Shown: positions 16,673 through 25,645, numbered from the stretch's first letter. The stretch: 64,000 nt of DNA from JACPVF01 sp964502095 (GCA_964502095.1 CAZCUF010000005.1:62001-126000); one strand, 5' to 3'. Program-made: numbers and translations. Notes: generated by a model not told the origin, from the sequence alone.

Positions 16673-16700
16673 CGCTATTTGTTTTTTAAGCGGGGAATTG

Positions 16701-16706
16701 TATACT
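16701..16706 (+). promoter_or_regulatory. -10 box TATACT, leaderless start at 16713
   Basis: TATACT ends six bases before ATG 16713. This decides the start against an in-frame TTG at 16698, which would lie inside the promoter. Confidence 0.6.
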
Positions 16707-16712
16707 TTCATT

Positions 16713-18920
16713 ATGAGCGCGCTTTCTTATATTTCCGGATCGAGACCGGCGAATCCCGGGTTACTCTCCCGCTTCCTGCCTCCTTTGGAGGACGGCACGG
16801 CCGCGGCCTGGCTGACGAATCATGCCGCGCCCGGCGCCTGGTTGCTGGACCCATTCGGATTCTCGCCCCGGCTTGTGCTGGAGGCCGCGCGTGCCGGTTA
16901 TCGCACCCTTGTGACTGCCAACAATCCCATTACGCGTTTTCTGGTGGAGGTTGCCGCTTCTGCGCCGAGTGAAGCCGAGCTCAAAGCCGCGCTGGCCGAT
17001 CTGGCCGCTTCGCGTAAAGCGGACGAGCGCCTCGAGACTCATTTGCAATCCCTGTATCTCACCGCCTGCGCCAAATGTGGAAATGAAATTCAAGCCTCCG
17101 CGTTTCTCTGGAAGAAAGATTCGGACGCGCCCTACGCGCGCGTCTATGAATGTCCGCAGTGCGGGGACAAGGGCGAGCGTCCCGTCACAGCCGCGGATCT
17201 CGAACGGGTCAAGGAGATTACGCGCAGCGCGGGACTGCACCGCGCCCGCGTGCTCGAACGCGTTGCGCCGGTCAATGATCCCGATCGCGAATACGCGGAG
17301 GAAGCCCTGCGGGTGTATCTGCCGCGCGCTATTTACGCGCTGGCTACTTTGATCAATCGACTCGACGGGCTGGATGTTTCAGCGGAACGCCGCCGCATGA
17401 TCACCGCGCTGATTCTCGCCGCCTGCGACGCGGGTAATTCATTGTGGTCGGCGGAACGTCCGCGGCCGAAACAATTGAGTGTGCCGAACCAATTTCGCGA
17501 GAACAATTTGTGGATGGCGCTCGAGGCGGCAATCGGCTTGTTGTCCGAGACCGGTTCCAGGGTCCTGTATGAAGCGTGGCCGAACAGGATTCCGCCGGGC
17601 GGTATCTGCCTCTTTGAAGGCCGCTTGACGGAACTGGCGAAAGAAGTCCGCAAAGAGATTCCCATCGCGGCGGTCATTGCCGCGTTGCCGCGCCCGAATC
17701 AAGCCTTTTGGACTCTTTCAGCGTTGTGGGCGGGCTGGCTGTGGGGCCGCGAGGCCGCTGAACCGTTCAAGGTGGGTTTGCGCCGCCGTCGTTACGATTG
17801 GGCCTGGCATGCCACCGCGCTCCACTCGTCGTTTCAGCATCTCGCCGAGTTATTGGCGGCGGGCACACCGTTCTTCGGTTTGATCGCGGAGGCTGAGCCG
17901 TTATTCGTCACTTCAGCGTTTACAGCCGCCGACGCGGCAGGCTTCGACCTGGGCGGCGCGGCCATGCGCACCGAAGACGATCCGTTGCAGACTCTGTGGA
18001 CGCGCGGCGATTCGAACCGCGCCCGCTTCACGCGTGACCTTGAACCTGTTCGCCGCGCCATCGGTTTGCATCTTGCCGAACGCGGCGAACCGGCGCGCTA
18101 TCTTTATGTTCATACTGCCGCGCTGATCGAATTGACCATCGCACATCAAATGAAAAACGCGGACGAGGAATTCGACGACGCCTTGCGCCAAACCAACAGC
18201 CTGGTCGAATCCGCGCTAACGGGCGATGCGCGCTTTACTCATCATAGCGCGGGCGAAAGCCCGGAAACGGGTCTGTGGGGTTTGCACGGGCACGAGCCGT
18301 TCGTCGATTCGCTGGCTGACCGCGTGGAGATCGCCATCGTCAATTATTTGCAGAAGAATCCTGAAAGCCTGTATCTCGAGATCGAAAACGATCTTTATGC
18401 GCGTTTTCCCGGTTTGATGACGCCCTCCAAAGCCATGATCTATCATGTGTTATATTCGTACGCTCGGCGTTCAGGCGGCGTTTGGAGATTGCGCTCCGAA
18501 GATTTGCCTGCCGCGCGACGCGAGGAGTTGGAACAAATGGCCGGGCTGATCGAAACCGTGGGTGCGCGCCTGGGTTACACAACCCGCCGGGACGATAAAG
18601 CTTTGATCTGGGAAGAGAACCGTGTTACAGAGCGCGTCTTTTATTTGATCGCCTCGGCGCTGGTGGGACGCGTGGCGGCCGCGAATACGCATCCCTCCGA
18701 AAAATGTGTGCTTGTGTTACCCGGCGGCCGCGCCGCTCTGGCCGCGTATAAGCAATTGCGCGACTTTTCCCTGGCGGAGGATTTGCGTGCATGGCATATT
18801 CTAAAATTCCGCTTATTGCGCGCGCTGGCCGAGATTCCACTGCTGAATCGTCAAACGTTCGAGGAACAACTGGTCAGCGACCCGGTGGAGCAGGCCGAGG
18901 GACAATTGATGATGTTCTGA
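16713..18920 (+). CDS. DNA-methylase-like protein with zinc ribbon, catalytic motif absent
   Basis: 735 residues of uncertain function. Residues 45-75 resemble the SAM-binding part of DNA/RNA amino-methylases (LLDPFGFSPRLVLEAARAG, then TANNPITRFLVEV). A zinc ribbon follows: C119-x2-C122 and C147-x2-C150. Where an N/DPPY catalytic motif would be expected, residues 322-333 read AALPRPNQAFWT, just before WTLSALWAGWLWG. Later there is a winged-helix-like block (NPESLYLEIENDLYARFPGL) and a conserved helical C-terminus. It may be an inactive or non-methylating relative; a nucleic-acid link is only inferred. Confidence 0.55.
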   Translation: MSALSYISGSRPANPGLLSRFLPPLEDGTAAAWLTNHAAPGAWLLDPFGFSPRLVLEAARAGYRTLVTANNPITRFLVEVAASAPSEAELKAALADLAASRKADERLETHLQSLYLTACAKCGNEIQASAFLWKKDSDAPYARVYECPQCGDKGERPVTAADLERVKEITRSAGLHRARVLERVAPVNDPDREYAEEALRVYLPRAIYALATLINRLDGLDVSAERRRMITALILAACDAGNSLWSAERPRPKQLSVPNQFRENNLWMALEAAIGLLSETGSRVLYEAWPNRIPPGGICLFEGRLTELAKEVRKEIPIAAVIAALPRPNQAFWTLSALWAGWLWGREAAEPFKVGLRRRRYDWAWHATALHSSFQHLAELLAAGTPFFGLIAEAEPLFVTSAFTAADAAGFDLGGAAMRTEDDPLQTLWTRGDSNRARFTRDLEPVRRAIGLHLAERGEPARYLYVHTAALIELTIAHQMKNADEEFDDALRQTNSLVESALTGDARFTHHSAGESPETGLWGLHGHEPFVDSLADRVEIAIVNYLQKNPESLYLEIENDLYARFPGLMTPSKAMIYHVLYSYARRSGGVWRLRSEDLPAARREELEQMAGLIETVGARLGYTTRRDDKALIWEENRVTERVFYLIASALVGRVAAANTHPSEKCVLVLPGGRAALAAYKQLRDFSLAEDLRAWHILKFRLLRALAEIPLLNRQTFEEQLVSDPVEQAEGQLMMF

Positions 18921-18974
18921 TTCGCCGCGTAGGAAAGACGATTTTATATCTCCGACCAAAACTCAATAAAAAAT

Positions 18975-20003
18975 ATGATCCGAAGACTCATTCCCGTTTT
19001 TCTCGCCCTTTGTTTTCTAACTGTTTCCTGCATCACGCTTTCGCGCGAAACGCCTGAAGCTCCCTCCACGCCGTTCTTTGTGACCTCCACCTTGCGCGCC
19101 ACACGCGCCGCGCCGATTCCCTCGGCCACGCCGACCAACCCCGCGGGCACCGCGACGTTGGAAGTTACCGCGCCGGCCGATTGCAAGAATCAAGCCGTGT
19201 TGATGGAAGATGTGACCATTCCCGATGGGACTCAAGTAGGCGCAGGCGAATCGTTCACCAAAACGTGGAAGTTCAAGAATACCGGCACCTGTCCCTGGAC
19301 GAATTATCTGCTGGCCTTTGCCTCGGGCGATAAAATGAACGCGCCCGATACCGCGCCCGTTCCGCAAACCCTGCCCGGCGCCACGGTGAATGTTTCTGTG
19401 GATTTGACCGCGCCGTTTGCAGACGGAACGTACACTGGCTATTTCACATTGCAAACAACCGGCGGTCAGCAGGTTTCGATTGGGATCGAAAAAACCTTCT
19501 GGGTGAAGATCGTGGTCGGCGCGGGCGGAACTTCATCCACGCCGACGAGCGCAAGCGGCGCCTCTTCCGGCGGGGGAGTCACTTCAAATAGCGGAGGCAG
19601 TTGCAAGTACAGCGAGAACGCCGGTTATGTCAGTCAATTACTGGCGTTGATCAATTCCCAGCGCGCAAAAGCTGGAGTCGCGGCGCTTATATTGAATCCG
19701 CAACTCAGCGCGGCGGCGCAGGCACACAGCGTCGATCAGGCCTGTCATAATTTTCTCGACCATGAAGGTTCGGACGGTTCGAGCATTGCACAGCGAATCG
19801 GCCGCGCAGGATACGCGCCGTCTTATTATCTTGAGATCATCGCCATTGGTTCGCCGCAGGATGCCATGACACAATGGAATAATTCGGAGATTCACCGCCT
19901 GGCCATGCTCGATCCGAAAGCAAGCGAAGTGGGAATTGGATACGCATATTCGACGAATAGCGTATACGGTGGTCATTTCACGGTGGACCTGGCCAGCCCT
20001 TAG
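18975..20003 (+). CDS. Lipoprotein with NBR1-type Ig-like domain and CAP/SCP domain
   Basis: 342 residues. A signal peptide ends in the lipobox LTVSC (Cys near 19). After a Thr/Pro-rich linker, residues about 70-170 form an NBR1-like Ig domain (SFTKTWKFKNTGTCPWTNY, GTYTGYFTLQT). A Ser/Gly linker leads to a CAP domain (about 215-342): LLALINSQRAKAGVAAL, AQAHSVDQACHNFLDHEG and the tail GGHFTVDLASP. It should be surface-anchored; CAP domains have varied extracellular roles. A strong bidirectional terminator follows. Confidence 0.88.
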   Translation: MIRRLIPVFLALCFLTVSCITLSRETPEAPSTPFFVTSTLRATRAAPIPSATPTNPAGTATLEVTAPADCKNQAVLMEDVTIPDGTQVGAGESFTKTWKFKNTGTCPWTNYLLAFASGDKMNAPDTAPVPQTLPGATVNVSVDLTAPFADGTYTGYFTLQTTGGQQVSIGIEKTFWVKIVVGAGGTSSTPTSASGASSGGGVTSNSGGSCKYSENAGYVSQLLALINSQRAKAGVAALILNPQLSAAAQAHSVDQACHNFLDHEGSDGSSIAQRIGRAGYAPSYYLEIIAIGSPQDAMTQWNNSEIHRLAMLDPKASEVGIGYAYSTNSVYGGHFTVDLASP

Positions 20004-20021
20004 GACGAACCGAAATATTTG

Positions 20022-20057
20022 AAAACAGAGAGCGTCGCGCTGCTCTCTGTTTTTGTT
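20022..20057. terminator. Bidirectional terminator between convergent genes
   Basis: A 12-bp perfect stem, AAAACAGAGAGC (20022-20033) with GCTCTCTGTTTT (20042-20053), and an 8-base loop, with T-rich sequence on the plus strand and A/T-rich sequence on the other. Confidence 0.85.
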
Positions 20058-20603
20058 TTACTCTTCGACGATCTTAATCGTGCTGATATCTACTTTATTG
20101 CCCGGATCGATGGTGTGATAGTAACAACTATCTTCCGTTACCGGGCAAAGGATGTTCCAGCCGTCGTACAGGTGAAGAGTATTGCCGTTCATATCGTTGA
20201 CGTAAACCTGGATGTTATCCCTTTTGATATTCCTGAGCCGGATGGTATTTCCGCGCGGCACCCACACGATTCCCTCGACAGGCGAAGTCCAGTCATCGGG
20301 ATTCAGTCCGAGATCGGTGAAGTTTTGCGGTGTGCGCGCATGAGGCCAGCGGCCTTTGCGGTCGTAATAGTCGAGGGTGCGCGAGCGAAAATCGCCCTGT
20401 ATGGTTTGGATTTTTGTGATTTCTGGAGCCCAGGCAACATCTACGCCATAAGTGGTAAGTCGTTCTGTAAGGCGATCGAATAAAGCGGCGATGCGGGTGC
20501 CAAACATCATGAGGCCCGCGATCAACACCAGCCCAACGAGGGATGTAACGAGGGCGTATTCGGCCAGCGCCTGACCGCGTTCATGGGTAAATTGATTCGG
20601 CAT
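20058..20603 (-). CDS. Flp/TadE-like pseudopilin with C-terminal soluble domain
   Basis: 181 residues. The N-terminus HERGQALAEYALVTSLVGLVLIAG is a classic Flp/TadE-type pilin leader and transmembrane helix: Gly-Gln processing region, Glu at +5 in AEY, hydrophobic helix. The rest is a soluble domain; DYYDRKGRWPHARTP (about 77-91) recalls pseudopilin segments that follow the first helix. It ends with a Cys pair (NILCPVTEDSCYYH). A GGGAGGAG site precedes the ATG. It is 14 bases downstream of a second small membrane protein. No tad ATPase or prepilin peptidase gene is present here. Confidence 0.75.
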   Translation of the reverse strand: MPNQFTHERGQALAEYALVTSLVGLVLIAGLMMFGTRIAALFDRLTERLTTYGVDVAWAPEITKIQTIQGDFRSRTLDYYDRKGRWPHARTPQNFTDLGLNPDDWTSPVEGIVWVPRGNTIRLRNIKRDNIQVYVNDMNGNTLHLYDGWNILCPVTEDSCYYHTIDPGNKVDISTIKIVEE

Positions 20604-20617
20604 GTTTTCTCCTCCCT

Positions 20618-21019
20618 TTATGGAACCGTGATCGTGCCAAGCGAAATAGCTTGATCGGAAACGATTTTGAATGTTTTATTCAGCGTCTTTCCACCGGTGG
20701 TCACGACCTTCATGTGGTAAGTGCCGGGCGCAAGACTTTTAAAGAAGAAACAGCCGTCGTTGTAAATGGGCTTCGATCTGGTTCCAACTTTCACTGTGCC
20801 GGTGAGCGGATTGCCCAGAATATCCGTTATGCACCCATCCACGCCGCCAGGTTCGGGCGCAGACCATACGGGCTGTATTGCATAGACTGTTAACCCGATC
20901 AATAAGACAGACAAGACTCCGATCAACACATATAATACCTGTGTGTGATTCGCGAGCCAGGCGAGCAACGATTCGATAAGATCAATTCCTCGTTCCTCAC
21001 GGTTGCTTTTTAAATCCAT
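20618..21019 (-). CDS. Single-TM protein with carboxypeptidase-regulatory-like domain
   Basis: 133 residues. A transmembrane helix (VLYVLIGVLSVLLIGLTVYA, about 33-52) is followed by a small beta-sandwich of CarboxypepD_reg type: GCITDILGNPLTGTVKVG, then FFFKSLAPGTYHMKVV. This predicts an extracytoplasmic domain. AAAGGAGG lies 6 bases before the ATG, and TATACA (minus strand, 21041-21046) is a possible -10 box. It is the first gene of a two-gene unit with the pilin-like protein; the role is unknown. Confidence 0.65.
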   Translation of the reverse strand: MDLKSNREERGIDLIESLLAWLANHTQVLYVLIGVLSVLLIGLTVYAIQPVWSAPEPGGVDGCITDILGNPLTGTVKVGTRSKPIYNDGCFFFKSLAPGTYHMKVVTTGGKTLNKTFKIVSDQAISLGTITVP

Positions 21020-21244
21020 GAGAACCTCCTTTGGGTTTTTGTATACCCCCGTTTTCGCCGACTGTTCATTACGATTTCTTTACAATCCATCAAAATAGAC
21101 GATTTTGTGGCGGGATTGCAAGTTTCAGTCCATGAATCCACGAATCTCGCAGTTGATCCGCGTGCGAATCGTTCGAGATTTGCAGGAAGCGGGAAATGAC
21201 GGGACGAAGTTATAATCCCCCTACTTCATTCAAGGAGATGCAAC
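21020..21244. other. Divergent intergenic region, 225 bases
   Basis: This holds promoters for the pilin-like unit (minus) and the dehydrogenase (plus). TATAAT at 21211-21216 fits the plus-strand gene, with an AAGGAG ribosome site (21232-21237) and a leader of about 22 bases. Nothing else was recognised. Confidence 0.6.
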
Positions 21245-22129
21245 ATGCTGAAAGTCGGATACATCGGCCTCGGATTGATGGGTAAATCCATTGCGCGCAA
21301 TATCCTCAAAGCCGGTTTCCCGCTCGTCGTTCATAATCGTTCACGCGCCGCAGTGGATGAACTCGTTGCCGAAGGCGCGCAGACTGCGAACTCGCCCTCC
21401 GAAACCGCCGCGCAAGTGGACATTGTCTTTACCAATTTACCCGATACGCCGGATGTGGAAAAAGTTGCGCTCGGCGAAAAAGGCATTATCGAAGGCGCTC
21501 ACGAGGGTTTGATCTTCGTGGACAATTCCACCATCAAGCCTGCCGCGGCGCGCAGGATCGCGGCGGAGTTGAAGCAGAAAGACGCGCTGGCTCTGGACGC
21601 GCCCGTCTCAGGCGGGGACATCGGCGCGCGCAATGCCACACTGACCGTCATGGTCGGCGGCGAGGCGGCCGCGCTCGAAAAGGCCATGCCAGTATTCAGG
21701 GCCATGGGAAAAACCATTACCCATGTTGGCGAAGCGGGCGCGGGCCAGGTGGCGAAGGCCGCTAATCAGATCATGGTCGCGGCGCAGATGGTGGCCATGG
21801 GCGAATTATTGGTCTTCGCCAAAAAAGCGGGCGTGGATCCGCGCAAAGTAGTGGAGGCCATCAAAGCGGGCGCGGCGCAATGCTGGACTCTGGATGTGAA
21901 ACCGCCGCGCCTCTTCGACGGGAATCGGAATCCCGGTTTCAAAGCGTACATGCAATTGAAGGACATGCGAATCGTGATGGAGACTGCCCGCGAATACGAG
22001 ATTCCACTTTCGAGCGCGCAGGAGAACACCCGCTTCTTCGAGTGGATGATCGAGGCAGGCATGGGCGATTTGGATAACTCTGCCGTGGTCGGTGTGATCG
22101 AAAAACTGGCCGGCGTGAAAATTGTGTAG
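21245..22129 (+). CDS. 3-hydroxyisobutyrate dehydrogenase family oxidoreductase
   Basis: 294 residues of the beta-hydroxyacid dehydrogenase family. The Rossmann motif GYIGLGLMGKSIARN is at 5-19; the substrate-binding signature LDAPVSGGDIGARNATLTVM is near 119-138; the catalytic Lys is in GAGQVAKAANQI near 171. Possible substrates include 3-hydroxyisobutyrate, tartronate semialdehyde and succinic semialdehyde. An AAGGAG site precedes the ATG. The YitT gene begins within a few bases of the stop, so co-transcription is likely. Confidence 0.9.
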   Translation: MLKVGYIGLGLMGKSIARNILKAGFPLVVHNRSRAAVDELVAEGAQTANSPSETAAQVDIVFTNLPDTPDVEKVALGEKGIIEGAHEGLIFVDNSTIKPAAARRIAAELKQKDALALDAPVSGGDIGARNATLTVMVGGEAAALEKAMPVFRAMGKTITHVGEAGAGQVAKAANQIMVAAQMVAMGELLVFAKKAGVDPRKVVEAIKAGAAQCWTLDVKPPRLFDGNRNPGFKAYMQLKDMRIVMETAREYEIPLSSAQENTRFFEWMIEAGMGDLDNSAVVGVIEKLAGVKIV

Positions 22130-22132
22130 CGG

Positions 22133-23029
22133 GTGGAGCGCGCTTTGTTCTTCCGAAAACTCATGAAAAAATATTGGCCGACTGTTCGCGATTACACGTT
22201 CATCCTGCTGGGTGGGTTAATTCAAGCCGTCAGCCTGCGTTTATTCCTCGTTCCCGCCAACCTGGCTTCGGGAGGTGTGACCGGCATTTCCCAGTTGATC
22301 AATTACTACACCGGCTGGCCGATCGGTTTGATGGTTTTCATCGGCAACGTACCGTTATTCATGCTGGGCTGGCGATTTCTTGGCGGGCGCCGCTTTGCTT
22401 TACGCACCGCGGTCGCCATCGTCTCTTATTCCATTTTCACGGATTACCTGCTGTTAATTCCGTTTTTCCCCAGGAATGGAATTACCGATGATCTTTTGCT
22501 GAATGCGTTGTACGGCGCCATCGTCAGCGGGTTTGGATACGGACTTGTGTATCGCGCCCGCGGCACCAGCGGCGGCTCGGACGTTCTGGCGCGCATCCTC
22601 AATTATTATCGCGGCGTTTCCATGACGCAAAGTTATCTGATCGTGGATACGGCTGTCATCCTCGCCGCAGGATTTGTCTTTGGCTGGAAGCAGGCCTTGT
22701 ATGCCATTATCACGTTATACGTCAGCGGCCTGGTGGCCGAGACCACGCTCGAAGGCGCGGGCACGGCGCGCACTGCAATGATCGTAACCAGCAAAGCTCA
22801 ACTCGTTTCGAACCGCGTGCTCGAAGATTTACAGCGCGGCGTCACAATGCTGACTGGAACGGGAGCATATACTGGAGAAGCGCGGCCGGTCTTGTATTGT
22901 GTGGTCACGCGCGCTGAGGTGGCCACGCTTAAAGCCATCGTCAACGAAATCGACCCCGACGCGTTCATGGTCATCGGGGTCGCGCACGAAGCATTGGGAG
23001 AGGGATTCAAGCCGTTGATGAAATCGTAA
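22133..23029 (+). CDS. YitT family (DUF161/DUF2179) membrane protein
   Basis: 298 residues from a GTG at 22133; an ATG at 22163 (MKKYWPTVRDY) is an equally good start. Five to six hydrophobic segments (about 20-190) carry the family blocks NLASGGVTGISQLI and RGTSGGSDVLARIL. The cytoplasmic C-terminal domain (about 210-290) is DUF2179: RGVTMLTGTGAYTGEARPVL and VNEIDPDAFMVI. The family is widespread in Gram-positives and poorly understood; transport has been suggested. It directly follows the dehydrogenase gene and converges on era. Confidence 0.88.
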   Translation: MERALFFRKLMKKYWPTVRDYTFILLGGLIQAVSLRLFLVPANLASGGVTGISQLINYYTGWPIGLMVFIGNVPLFMLGWRFLGGRRFALRTAVAIVSYSIFTDYLLLIPFFPRNGITDDLLLNALYGAIVSGFGYGLVYRARGTSGGSDVLARILNYYRGVSMTQSYLIVDTAVILAAGFVFGWKQALYAIITLYVSGLVAETTLEGAGTARTAMIVTSKAQLVSNRVLEDLQRGVTMLTGTGAYTGEARPVLYCVVTRAEVATLKAIVNEIDPDAFMVIGVAHEALGEGFKPLMKS

Positions 23030-23058
23030 AGTTTAAAGATATAAAGCGAGAAACCGCG

Positions 23059-23973
23059 CTATTTTCTATTTTTCTTTTTGAGCTTATATCCGAACCGCTT
23101 GAGCGCATTCTCGTCCTTGCGCCAGTCTTTCAGCACCTTCACGCGCAGTTCGAGATATACGGGCCGTCCGCCCATCTTTTCGATTTCGCCGCGCGCCGCA
23201 GTGCCGATTCGCTTGAGCATTTGTCCGCCTTCGCCGATTACGATTCCCTTTTGCGATTCGCGTTCCACAAATATCGTGGCGGCAATGTAGGCCATGCCGT
23301 TCGCGCGCTCTGTGAATTCGTCCACGCGCACCGCGAGGCCATGCGGCACTTCATCGCGCAATTTCATGAGCGCGGCCTCGCGGATCAAGTCCGCGGCGAT
23401 ATCGCGTTCGTACGCGTCGGTCACCTGATCTTCGGGATATTCAGGCGGCCGCGTCCGCAGGAATTGAATCAACGCTTCGAGCAGTTCATCCAGCCCGGTC
23501 GCTTTCACTGCGGATACTTTCAAGGCTTTGGCCGGACTTACCAGACTGGAATAAGCCTCCGCCCGCGCGGATAACACGTCAGCGGTGACGAGATCGATTT
23601 TGTTCAGGACCAGCATACGGGGAATCCGACGCGGGACGCGTTCGAGCAGGTCCGCAACCAGTTTGTCCTCCTCGGTCGGTTCAACGGAGCAATCCGCCAA
23701 AAAGAGAATCGCATCCACATCTTCGAGTGACTCCCGCGCTTCCTGATTCAAAAACTCGCCCAACTTGTGATGCGCCTGATGTAAACCGGGCGTATCCACA
23801 AAGACGATCTGCGCCGACTCGGTGGTTAGAATTCCCAATTGGCGGCGGCGCGTGGTTTGCGGTTTGGGCGAAACGGCGGCGATCTTTTGACCGAGCAGGG
23901 CATTGATTAACGTGGACTTGCCCACATTGGGGCGGCCAATGACGGCTACAAAACCTGAGTGAAAGTCTGTCAT
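23059..23973 (-). CDS. era: GTPase Era
   Basis: 304 residues from ATG at 23973 (MTDFHSGFV). An upstream in-frame start at 24009 would lie further inside the DMT gene, so it is less likely. G1 GRPNVGKSTL, G3 DTPGLHQ and G4 LNKID are intact. The C-terminal KH domain (about 200-300) has EGGQMLKRIGTAARGEI. Era binds the 3' end of 16S rRNA during 30S assembly. The start overlaps or abuts the 3' end of the upstream DMT transporter gene (stop at 23978), so the two are co-transcribed. Confidence 0.95.
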   Translation of the reverse strand: MTDFHSGFVAVIGRPNVGKSTLINALLGQKIAAVSPKPQTTRRRQLGILTTESAQIVFVDTPGLHQAHHKLGEFLNQEARESLEDVDAILFLADCSVEPTEEDKLVADLLERVPRRIPRMLVLNKIDLVTADVLSARAEAYSSLVSPAKALKVSAVKATGLDELLEALIQFLRTRPPEYPEDQVTDAYERDIAADLIREAALMKLRDEVPHGLAVRVDEFTERANGMAYIAATIFVERESQKGIVIGEGGQMLKRIGTAARGEIEKMGGRPVYLELRVKVLKDWRKDENALKRFGYKLKKKNRK

Positions 23974-23977
23974 CGAT

Positions 23978-24883
23978 TCACCATTCGGTAGATTCTGCGC
24001 TGTGTTCAACGGTTCGCGAAGATTGCAGGTTCGCCACTACCAGGCTCAGGACGATCAACACACCGCCCGCCAGCAACTGCCAGGAGAGTTGTTCGTTGAG
24101 GAAGGCCACGCCCAGCAGTACACCGCCCAGCGGAAATAGATACGTGACCATGGTGGTGCGGGTGGGACCGATCTCATGGATGAGGTAATAGTTCATCACG
24201 AAAGCCAGGCCCGAGCCGAGAATCCCAAGCCACAGTAACGCGATCCAGGTAATGGGCAAATGAGGGAATTTAATTGGGCTTTCCGCGACGGGTATCGCCA
24301 GCCACATGACCACAGTGGAAGAGATCAACGGCCCGGCACTGCGCAAAATGCTGGGAGTATTTTCCGTGGTCGTGCGGGCATATACGGTACTGCCTGCGTA
24401 AAATACGGAGGCCAATACTATCGCCAATTGGCCGAACATGGAACTGGAGGAAGTGCCGAGGTCTTTGCTCATCAGAATAATCACACCGACAAAGCCGGTC
24501 AGCAGGCCGGTGACTTTGGGCCAGGTCATTTTGTCGTCGCGCAATAAATAATGCGCGATCAGGATGGTGAACAACGGCACCGTTGCATCGAGGATGGCCG
24601 CCACTGCCGATTCGATGGCCTGCTCGCCCCAGGAGATCAAAAAGAAGGGAATGGCAACATTGGTGATGCCCAACAGTAAAACCGGAAACCATTCGCGGGA
24701 GGTGCGCGGCAGTGGCGTGCGCTGGATCAGAATCACCGCGACGCCGAAGCAGAGGCCGAATAACACGCGGAAAGCCACCAGCGTGACCGGGCCGACTTCC
24801 TGCACGGCAATCTTGATCCACATGAACGAGGAACTCCAGATCGCGCCAAGCGAAATAAAAACAAGCCAATGTTTGGGTTTCAT
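23978..24883 (-). CDS. EamA/DMT-superfamily transporter
   Basis: 301 residues with about 10 hydrophobic helices in two EamA repeats. The first begins LVFISLGAIWSSSFMWIKIA, the second is around QLAIVLASVFYAGSTVYART. Such proteins export amino acids, nucleosides or other metabolites; the substrate is unknown. ATG 24883 is preferred to the GTG at 24889. A 16-base palindrome lies just upstream at 24889-24904. It is transcribed ahead of era. Confidence 0.88.
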   Translation of the reverse strand: MKPKHWLVFISLGAIWSSSFMWIKIAVQEVGPVTLVAFRVLFGLCFGVAVILIQRTPLPRTSREWFPVLLLGITNVAIPFFLISWGEQAIESAVAAILDATVPLFTILIAHYLLRDDKMTWPKVTGLLTGFVGVIILMSKDLGTSSSSMFGQLAIVLASVFYAGSTVYARTTTENTPSILRSAGPLISSTVVMWLAIPVAESPIKFPHLPITWIALLWLGILGSGLAFVMNYYLIHEIGPTRTTMVTYLFPLGGVLLGVAFLNEQLSWQLLAGGVLIVLSLVVANLQSSRTVEHSAESTEW

Positions 24884-24888
24884 GATCA

Positions 24889-24904
24889 CCTATAAGTTTA
24901 TAGG
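24889..24904. promoter_or_regulatory. Palindrome at the DMT transporter start
   Basis: CCTATAAGTTTATAGG has 7-bp arms around a GT centre. It lies 6 bases before ATG 24883 and includes TATAAA/TATAGG strings that could serve as -10 boxes. It could be an operator for the exporter. Confidence 0.35.
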
Positions 24905-24977
24905 ACAGGTTGAATGAAGTCTGCAGTGTTGGAAAGCGGAACGAGTGTATCACAAGTGAGTTGAAAGGATGATGTTG

Positions 24978-25502
24978 TTACGCGATCACAGCGCCTTCCA
25001 TTTTCAACAACCATTCCTTGGTTTTCAACCCTTCCCCGCCGCCGTAACCGTGAAGTTTGCCGTCCATGCCGATCACACGGTGACAGGGAATGACCAGCGG
25101 CATGGGATTCATGGCATTGGCCGCGCCGACCGCGCGATAGGCCTTTGGTCGGTCAATCTCGCGGGCAATATCCATGTACGTGCGCGTTTCACCATAGGGG
25201 ATTCGGAACACAGCTTGCAGGGCCTCGCGTTGAAATGAAGTGAACGGCGTCCAATCTATGGGAATGGTGAAAACAATGCGCTGACCTTTGAGGTATTCAC
25301 GCAGTTGAGCCGCGTAAACTTTGATTTTTGCGGGATTGGATGCGAGGGGCCGCGCCAATCTTTGCAGGTAGCGGTCCAATTCGGGCTGGGATTCAGCCCA
25401 TTCCACGGCTACCAGGCCCAGGTCGGAGACAACGAGGCGTAAATCTCCGAGAGGAGTGCGATTCAATTCACCGAGAAAAAGAGGAGGTTTTGGATGGCGC
25501 AT
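24978..25502 (-). CDS. ogt: Methylated-DNA-protein cysteine methyltransferase
   Basis: 174 residues. The active-site motif VIPCHRVIG is intact, with the acceptor Cys near 137. AFRIPYGETRTYMDIAR and RAVGAANAMNP are further family blocks. It directly removes O6-alkylguanine or O4-alkylthymine lesions by a one-turn transfer. The N-terminal domain (about 1-85) is of Ogt type with no AraC-like adaptor domain. No ribosome site is clear before the ATG at 25502. Confidence 0.93.
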   Translation of the reverse strand: MRHPKPPLFLGELNRTPLGDLRLVVSDLGLVAVEWAESQPELDRYLQRLARPLASNPAKIKVYAAQLREYLKGQRIVFTIPIDWTPFTSFQREALQAVFRIPYGETRTYMDIAREIDRPKAYRAVGAANAMNPMPLVIPCHRVIGMDGKLHGYGGGEGLKTKEWLLKMEGAVIA

Positions 25503-25645
25503 AAGGCTTCGAACATTGTTAAAAGATTACAACCTTGTTGGTTGTCGAACAAACGTAGGGCAAACGTAGGTTTTTCGTCAAGTACCTTTCGGGCAGGCAT
25601 GATAAATTAGTCGCAAGGTGATTTCTCTTCTCCTCCTTTCATAGG

